From CALMRE01 sp964412895 (GTDB lineage Bacteria; UBP6; UBA1177; JAKLFG01): a stretch of DNA of 27,514 nucleotides. The translations under genes and the position numbers were made by a program. This document shows positions 23,320 to 27,514 of the stretch, piece by piece. A model generated the notes under the pieces. It saw only the letters and a program-made list of their open reading frames with translations. It ran no database searches and was not told where the DNA came from. Numbering within the stretch: the stretch's first letter is position 1; the number at the start of each line of letters is the position of its first letter. Location of the stretch: positions 1 to 27,514 of the forward strand of contig CAYPQK010000035.1 in assembly GCA_964412895.1 (NCBI GenBank). The letters run 5' to 3'.

Positions 23320-24480
23320 ATGGAAGCGCTTTTTCTGAAAACGCTCGACGAACTGCTGGAGCACGATAAACAGCGCGAGACCGACGGTTTCCCGCGCCGC
23401 ATCCGCCTCGGCCGTCTTTCCAAACCGCTGCCGGGCAAGAAATCGCAGGTGGTGGTGGTGCCGACGACCACCGAACCGAAGTTCTACCATGACGACTCGG
23501 TGACCGAGGACGGCGAGGGTGGCGAGACGGGCGGATCGGGCGAAGGGCAGGAGGGCGAGGTCCTCGGCGAGAGCCCGGCCGAACCGGAAGAAGGCGAGGG
23601 GCAGGGGCCCGGGCAGGGCGAAGGGGGTGAACACGACCTCACCAGCGATGCCTACGACCTCGGCAAGGTGCTGACCGAACGGTTCCAGCTCCCCAACATC
23701 AAGGACAAGGGGAAGAAGCGGTCGTTCAACAAGTACACCTACGATCTCACCGACCGCAACCGCGGCTTCGGGCAGTTGCTCGACAAGAAGGCGACGATGC
23801 GCCGTATCGTCGAGACCAATATCCAGCTCGGGAACATCACGCCGGGGTCGCCGATAAACACCGACGAACTCATGGTGGGGCCGCGCGATCAGGTCTACCG
23901 CATCCTCTCGCCCGAGAAGGATTTCGAGACGCAGGCGGTGGTCTTCTTCGTCCGCGACTATTCGGGTTCGATGGAGGGGCGGCCGACCGAACTGGTGAGT
24001 CTCCAGCATCTCCTCATCTATTCGTGGCTCGCGTTCCAGTACCAGAACAACATCATCTCGCGCTTCATCCTCCACGATACCGACGCGAAAGAGGTGGCCG
24101 ATTTCTACACCTATTACAAGTCGAGCGTGTCGGGCGGCACCCGCTGTGCGCCGGCTTTCGAGATGGTCAACAAGATCATCGACGATGAGCATCTGGCGGT
24201 CGACTACAATATCTATGTATTCTACGGGACCGACGGCGACGACTGGGATAACGCCGGGACGGAACTGGCCGCGGCGCTGGAGAAGATGACCGAGACGGTC
24301 AACCGCATCGGCATCACGGTGACCAAGAGCACCGAAGGTTCCGACACGGTGGTCGAACGGACGGTGGAGCGGTCGGGACTCCTCAAGACGAAGCCGAAAC
24401 TCATCCGGCTCGACGCCTTCGCCGCGGCTGACGCGAACGAACAGCGCCTCATCGACGGCATCAAAAAACTGGTGGGCTAA
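23320..24480 (+). CDS. yeaH: DUF444 (YeaH/YhbH-type) VWA-like protein, partner of PrkA
   Basis: The 386-residue protein matches the DUF444 family. Residues 1-55 include FPRRIRLGRLSKPLPGKK. Residues 60-108 are a Gly/Glu-rich low-complexity spacer. After about 110 comes a conserved core with YDLTDRNRGFGQLLDKKATMRR, then VVFFVRDYSGSMEG, a VWA metal site of the DxSxS type at about 205-218. FYTYYKSSVSGGTRCAPAFE and IYVFYGTDGDDWDN complete the domain. YeaH is encoded next to PrkA in many bacteria and acts in the same stress response, but its biochemical role is not settled. The ATG follows GGGGA four bases upstream and lies nine bases after prkA. Its 3' end marks the limit of the GC-rich native sequence. 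The following gene is visibly AT-richer. Confidence 0.9.
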   Translation: MEALFLKTLDELLEHDKQRETDGFPRRIRLGRLSKPLPGKKSQVVVVPTTTEPKFYHDDSVTEDGEGGETGGSGEGQEGEVLGESPAEPEEGEGQGPGQGEGGEHDLTSDAYDLGKVLTERFQLPNIKDKGKKRSFNKYTYDLTDRNRGFGQLLDKKATMRRIVETNIQLGNITPGSPINTDELMVGPRDQVYRILSPEKDFETQAVVFFVRDYSGSMEGRPTELVSLQHLLIYSWLAFQYQNNIISRFILHDTDAKEVADFYTYYKSSVSGGTRCAPAFEMVNKIIDDEHLAVDYNIYVFYGTDGDDWDNAGTELAAALEKMTETVNRIGITVTKSTEGSDTVVERTVERSGLLKTKPKLIRLDAFAAADANEQRLIDGIKKLVG

Positions 24481-24522
24481 GACAGAGCTGTTTATTTTGA
24501 AGCAACATATAGGGTAAACATC

Positions 24523-25401
24523 ATGGCAAAAGCACAGATGCCCGGGTATAAGTCGGCAAATTTGACCCCGGAACAAATGCAAGCGGTATTGCCAAAATTA
24601 GACAGACGAATTAGAGACTTAGAATCTTTCGATCCTAGTCTAATCAAAAAACGGTACGACCCATTGATAGATACACTTGAGAAAAAAGTGAATGGTACAC
24701 TTCAAGAGATTTTTGGTTTAGACACAGTGGAATATAAGGATTATTATGTTGATTCTTTTGATCCTTTTCCACTGAGATTGCCTCCTGCACCCCCTTATCC
24801 TTTAGCCCAAGTCCAGCAAAGATACAAAGAAGAAGTTGATCGTTGTTTGCAAAAGATAAAAACATTGAAGGAAATTCTTGAAGAGCGAATAGCGGACACT
24901 CCCCCGCCCATAGTCGCTCCCAATGAACATATGAGAAGTTCAAAACCAATCTCCACTCGCGTTTTTGTGGTTCACGGCCATGATGATGGTGTCAAAGAAA
25001 TGGTGGCAAGATTTCTTATAGAACTAGAGCTTGAACCTTTGATACTGCACGAACAAGCCAATCAAAACAAAACAATCATAGAGAAAATAGAAGCACATGC
25101 CAATGTGGCATACGCAGTGGTTTTATTGACTCCTGATGACGAGGGACACCCCGCAGGTCATCCTGAAGAAACAAGGCCTAGAGCTCGACAAAATGTTGTC
25201 TTAGAGTTGGGATACTTTATGGCCAAATTAGGGCGGTCCCAGGTTTGTGTTTTGTATAAAGGAGATGTCGAAATACCTTCGGACTACAAAGGAGTGCTGT
25301 ATGTGCAATTTGATGATCATGGGGCTTGGAAGTTACAGCTAGCAAAAGAGATGAAAAGCGTTGGCATAGAAATAGATCTTAATAAACTGTCTAAAAGGTA
25401 A
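24523..25401 (+). CDS. TIR-like domain protein (predicted nucleotide-binding / NAD-degrading defence effector)
   Basis: The 292-residue protein has an N-terminal helical domain (1-140; LPKLDRRIRDLESFDPSLIKKRYDPLIDTLEKKV) and a C-terminal TIR-like domain (about 145-290). The latter shows VFVVHGHDDGVKEMVARFLIELELEPLILHEQ, AYAVVLLTPDDEG and RARQNVVLELGYFMAKLGRSQVCVLYKG, the signature of the TIR-like family seen in bacterial defence proteins (Pfam PF10137 type). The Glu in VVLELGY is the likely catalytic residue for NAD+ cleavage, by analogy with related TIR effectors. The ATG at 24523 lies eight bases after AGGG. Base composition is much lower in GC than the upstream genes. No cyclase of a CBASS system is present nearby. 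An HNH nuclease gene follows after 10 bases. Function as an abortive-infection effector is inferred, not shown. Confidence 0.85.
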   Translation: MAKAQMPGYKSANLTPEQMQAVLPKLDRRIRDLESFDPSLIKKRYDPLIDTLEKKVNGTLQEIFGLDTVEYKDYYVDSFDPFPLRLPPAPPYPLAQVQQRYKEEVDRCLQKIKTLKEILEERIADTPPPIVAPNEHMRSSKPISTRVFVVHGHDDGVKEMVARFLIELELEPLILHEQANQNKTIIEKIEAHANVAYAVVLLTPDDEGHPAGHPEETRPRARQNVVLELGYFMAKLGRSQVCVLYKGDVEIPSDYKGVLYVQFDDHGAWKLQLAKEMKSVGIEIDLNKLSKR

Positions 25402-25411
25402 CGAGTTACGC

Positions 25412-26203
25412 GTGGCAACGATATCTCAAAAAGAACCTTTGAATTACGGATTACCATGGATTCGGAGTGAGTTGATTCTGGCCTTTGATCTGTATTGCCG
25501 TATTCCCTTCAGATTGACAAAGGCCAACAACCCGGAAGTCATTGACCTCGCAAAAATCTTGAAGCGTTCGCCTGCAAGTGTTGCGCGGAAATTGGGCAAT
25601 TTTGGCTCATTCGACCCGGAGCTCCAGAAAAAAGATGTTTCAGGACTTCTTCATGCAAGCAAGCTAGATAAAGAGATATGGGACGAGTTCCAGAGCGATT
25701 GGAACAAACTTGTATGGGAAGCGGCGAATCTGCGAAACGACCTTGTCGGCCAAGAGAACGACTTTGCAGGCGATGAAAATATAATTTTTCCGCAAGGTGC
25801 CTCAGAAAAAGAGATCGTGAGTAAGACTCGCGTTCATCAGGCATTCTTTCGCTCAGCCGTTCTCAGTAGCTATGAGGAAACATGCTGCATTACCGGACTG
25901 GCGATAAGGGAATGTCTTGTGGCAAGCCACATCGTACCATGGAGCGAATCTGAACAATCAAGGACCGATCCCCGAAATGGTCTTTGTTTGAGCGCAACAT
26001 TCGATAAACTTTTTGACAGGGGGCTGATTGCGCTGACGGACGAGTTGCAGGTGCTCGTTTCTTCCCGACTACTTAAAACAAAGAATAAGCGGACGGAAGA
26101 AATGGTCTGCCGTTATCATAACGCGCCCTTGATGAGACCTAAAAGATTTTTGCCGCGTTTCGATTATGTTGAGTGGCATCGAGCCAATATTTTTCAGAGA
26201 TAG
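25412..26203 (+). CDS. HNH endonuclease (HNH_2 type)
   Basis: The 263-residue protein ends in an HNH nuclease domain: CCITGLAIRECLVASHIVPWSE (about 155-176), RTDPRNGLCLSATFDKLFDRGLI (about 183-205), with the catalytic His in SHIVPW and Asn in RNGLCL. The N-terminal about 110 residues start YGLPWIRSELILAFDLYCRIPF and include DLAKILKRSPASVARKLGNFGSFDP, a helix-turn-helix-like block found in front of this nuclease type. Such proteins occur alone or in defence and restriction loci, and their DNA target is usually unknown. The GTG start is 10 bases after the TIR gene, so both are probably co-transcribed. The start has only a weak GAG-type ribosome-binding site. GC content is between the TIR gene and the native genes. 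Confidence 0.85.
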   Translation: MATISQKEPLNYGLPWIRSELILAFDLYCRIPFRLTKANNPEVIDLAKILKRSPASVARKLGNFGSFDPELQKKDVSGLLHASKLDKEIWDEFQSDWNKLVWEAANLRNDLVGQENDFAGDENIIFPQGASEKEIVSKTRVHQAFFRSAVLSSYEETCCITGLAIRECLVASHIVPWSESEQSRTDPRNGLCLSATFDKLFDRGLIALTDELQVLVSSRLLKTKNKRTEEMVCRYHNAPLMRPKRFLPRFDYVEWHRANIFQR

Positions 26204-26220
26204 GTTAGGGGGATACTAGC

Positions 26221-26457
26221 ATGAAGACAAGCGAGCAGATGGAATCTCTAGTTGAGGAGTATCGTTCATTGCTCCGGGCTTGTGACGACAAAACTCCGAA
26301 ATCAATACAGAAGAAATTAGCCAATCAGGCAGAGTGGACACCGCAGGCAGCAGAACACCTTCTTTCGTTGGCGCAAAACTACGGTTCATTCATGCTTAGC
26401 AATGCGTTGGCTCTTTCGCTGGCATTAAATGTTGAAGATGGGGAATTGGGATTTTAG
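26221..26457 (+). CDS. Small helical protein of unknown function
   Basis: This 78-residue protein starts at an ATG preceded by AGGGGG eight bases upstream, 17 bases after the HNH gene. It is all-helix in appearance: an N-terminal charged part (SEQMESLVEEYRSLLRACDDKTPKSIQKKLA) and a C-terminal more hydrophobic part (AAEHLLSLAQNYGSFMLSN, then ALALSLALNVEDGELGF). I recall similar small conserved proteins but no function. Position suggests a third member of the TIR-HNH cassette, for example a regulator or antitoxin-like partner. This is speculation from context. It has no signal peptide or metal-binding pattern. Confidence 0.65.
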   Translation: MKTSEQMESLVEEYRSLLRACDDKTPKSIQKKLANQAEWTPQAAEHLLSLAQNYGSFMLSNALALSLALNVEDGELGF

Positions 26458-26472
26458 TTGGAATCGCTTTTA

Positions 26473-26500
26473 TTGCCTTGTCCGGCGGCGGCGCTATAAT
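26473..26500 (+). promoter_or_regulatory. Promoter of the GNAT acetyltransferase gene
   Basis: TTGCCT (26473-26478) and a perfect TATAAT (26495-26500) are 16 bases apart. Transcription would begin near 26507, leaving a short leader of about 23 bases with AAGGA before the GTG at 26530. The gene can therefore be expressed independently of the cassette upstream. Confidence 0.6.
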
Positions 26501-26529
26501 CGACCGACTTTGATAAGGATTTGCCCATA

Positions 26530-27099
26530 GTGAAAATTACCACGAAAGTTCTGATGCCGGAGTTGTGGCCGATGGTGGAAGCGCTGTTCGGCGCCAACGG
26601 CGCCTGCGGTGGTTGTTGGTGCATGTACTGGCGCATTGGGAACGACGAGAAGTGGGACGACATCAAAGGCAAGATCGCCAAGACGCGCCTCAAGAAACAG
26701 ACCATCGCCGGAACCGTTCACGCGGTCCTCGCTTTCGACGGCGACGAACCCATCGGCTGGTGCACCTTCGGACCGCGACTTGATTTCCCCCGCCTTGAAC
26801 GGGCCCGCACCCTGCGATGCGACGACGCGGCGCGGGTGTGGTCGGTCCCCTGCTTCTTCGTGAAAGCCGGATACCGGGGCTTTGGGGTCGCTGGCGCGAT
26901 GCTTGAAGAGGCGCTACGCGCCATGCGCCGTCACGGCGCCAAGATCGTAGAAGGATATCCCTCCAAGCCGAACAAGGACGGGAACTATATCGCCGCCTTC
27001 TCGTGGACCGGAACGCAACGACTCTTCGCCGCGCACGGCTTCGAGCCGGCCGGGAACACGCAGGGCGGAAAGGTCCGGGTACGCAAAGCGCTCCGGTAA
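26530..27099 (+). CDS. GNAT-family N-acetyltransferase
   Basis: The 189-residue protein shows the GNAT acetyl-CoA-binding pattern: WSVPCFFVKAGYRGFGVAGAMLEEALRAMRRHGAKIVEGYP (about 110-152), with the R/Q-x-x-G-x-G/A-like loop in YRGFGVAG, and a C-terminal ARMATIC-type end, TQRLFAAHGFEPAG. The N-terminal part contains the motif FGANGACGGCWCMYWRIG (about 20-38), Cys-rich and conserved in one GNAT subgroup of unknown substrate. The GTG at 26530 is chosen since AAGGA lies ten bases upstream. A TTG three codons earlier is too close to that site. GC content returns to the genome level here, marking the end of the AT-rich cassette. Confidence 0.88.
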   Translation: MKITTKVLMPELWPMVEALFGANGACGGCWCMYWRIGNDEKWDDIKGKIAKTRLKKQTIAGTVHAVLAFDGDEPIGWCTFGPRLDFPRLERARTLRCDDAARVWSVPCFFVKAGYRGFGVAGAMLEEALRAMRRHGAKIVEGYPSKPNKDGNYIAAFSWTGTQRLFAAHGFEPAGNTQGGKVRVRKALR

Positions 27100-27363
27100 G
27101 ACTACCTTATTATATATAGACTGAAATTCATCTTCCAAACATCGTGTTCCTATTCGAACCTCCAGTCGATATAATAATACCTAGTTTTTTCGAGTAGTTG
27201 TGCGACATCGCACGCTTCGTTTCCGAGGGCGGCGATTTTCCCGCCAAGTACACGATATTGTTTGCCCTCTTCGGGGTGCGTAATCGCACATAGAAAATAG
27301 TTGTAACTTGTTTGAATTATTGCATAATATCGTTGTTTGAGATGCTTTTTTAAGCGGGCGACA
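27100..27363. other. AT-rich intergenic region with possible promoter and a doubtful small minus-strand gene
   Basis: The gap is AT-richer than the flanking genes. TTGTAA (27301-27306) and CATAAT (27323-27328), 16 bases apart, may form a plus-strand promoter for the gene at the right edge. No RNA gene, terminator hairpin or repeat was recognised. Confidence 0.4.
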
Positions 27364-27380
27364 ATGCACAATTTCGGCAT
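27150..27380 (-). CDS. Possible small hypothetical protein
   Basis: A minus-strand frame from an ATG at 27380 encodes 76 residues. It begins MPKLCIVARLKKHLKQRYYA and later reads HPEEGKQYRVLGGKIAALG and AQLLEKTRYYYIDWRFE, a composition that looks protein-like and not like shadow sequence. However, no clear ribosome-binding site precedes the ATG, and its 5' end overlaps the 5' end of the divergent ASKHA gene by 17 bases. I do not recognise it. It may be real, in which case one of the two starts is misplaced. Confidence 0.3.
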   Translation of the reverse strand: MPKLCIVARLKKHLKQRYYAIIQTSYNYFLCAITHPEEGKQYRVLGGKIAALGNEACDVAQLLEKTRYYYIDWRFE

Positions 27381-27514
27381 CGACATAGGCTCAACTTTTC
27401 TGACGATCCATGACCTCCAGACAGGAGCCACCGTGTTGCGAAAGCGGCACGGTGGCCGTATATTCGAGAACATCGCCTCCTTCATCGGGGAGTGCGACGA
27501 CCACTGCCGGTTCT
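27364..27514 (+). CDS. ASKHA-fold ATPase, BadF/BadG/BcrA/BcrD-type (5' end only)
   Basis: The first 50 codons are present before the window ends. The start MHNFGIDIGSTFLTIHDLQTG carries the phosphate-1 motif DIGST of the actin/hexokinase ATPase superfamily, in the form typical of the BadF/BcrA activator family (activators of 2-hydroxyacyl-CoA dehydratases and benzoyl-CoA reductases). The continuing ENIASFIGECDDH is not diagnostic. The ATG at 27364 has only a weak GCGGG upstream. A possible promoter (27301-27328) lies in the AT-rich gap before it. With so short a fragment, other ASKHA enzymes such as sugar kinases remain possible. Confidence 0.6.
   Translation, partial: MHNFGIDIGSTFLTIHDLQTGATVLRKRHGGRIFENIASFIGECDDHCRF

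Larger units (their letters stand above)
24481..26460 (+). other. AT-richer island after DUF444 holding TIR, HNH and a small gene
   Basis: From just after the DUF444 stop to just before the GNAT promoter, base composition falls clearly below both flanks and codon use changes (many AAA, GAA, TTT and TTA codons). Three genes lie in it in the same direction with short gaps. Their types, TIR effector and HNH nuclease, are common in defence islands. No integrase, transposase or terminal repeats were seen, so the boundaries are drawn by composition only. Confidence 0.55.

Noticed and set aside
24523..26203. CBASS, Thoeris or restriction-modification system
   Set aside because: No cyclase, ThsA-type protein or methyltransferase gene is present in the window. 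Only TIR and HNH proteins are seen.
1..27514. tRNA, rRNA, transposase or integrase genes
   Set aside because: I looked for cloverleaf arms, conserved rRNA blocks and transposase or recombinase motifs on both strands and saw none.

Overview
The window is GC-rich, densely packed bacterial DNA with few gaps. It carries a type IV pilus minor-pilin/PilY1 cluster, a rimP-nusA-infB-rbfA-truB translation operon and a PrkA/DUF444 stress module. Gene content suggests a Gram-negative bacterium of the deltaproteobacterial grade (Myxococcota/Desulfobacterota-like or an uncultured relative). No rRNA or universal taxonomic marker was read, so this placement is only tentative.

Left part, minus strand, 1-8317: fimT/gspH-like pseudopilin, pilV, pilW, pilX and pilY1, with overlapping or few-base junctions, transcribed toward the left edge. 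PilY1 is split by a one-base frameshift near 3450-3456 and runs off the left edge. Upstream on the same strand (8447-12133) is a 1228-residue fusion. It joins a seven-helix Lgt-like membrane domain, a second export-signal-like helix, a large two-component-regulator-type beta-propeller, a Y_Y_Y domain, a transmembrane helix and a cytoplasmic AraC-type DNA-binding domain.

Middle, plus strand, 12175-19904: a divergent intergenic region holds a good promoter for the fusion gene. It also holds a terminator-like hairpin just before the rimP ribosome-binding site (a rimP-leader-type attenuator). Then follow rimP, nusA, ylxR-L7Ae (fused), infB, rbfA, nrnA-like DHH phosphoesterase and truB, almost all overlapping or abutting. 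They act in transcription antitermination, initiation, 30S maturation, nanoRNA/pAp turnover and tRNA pseudouridylation. A repeat-rich inverted element (19903-20038) separates truB from a convergent lipoprotein gene with a ten-copy five-residue repeat.

Right part, plus strand, 21144-27514: a promoter, prkA kinase and its usual partner, the DUF444 (YeaH) gene. SpoVR, which commonly follows, is absent. In its place begins an AT-richer block (about 24481-26460) with a TIR-domain protein, an HNH nuclease and a small unknown protein, which looks like a horizontally acquired defence cassette. A GNAT acetyltransferase with its own strong promoter follows, then an AT-rich gap. The 5' end of an ASKHA/BadF-BcrA-type ATPase gene is cut by the window edge.

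The strongest candidates for novelty are the Lgt-propeller-AraC fusion and the TIR-HNH-small-protein cassette. The pilY1 frameshift needs checking against reads before any biology is inferred.
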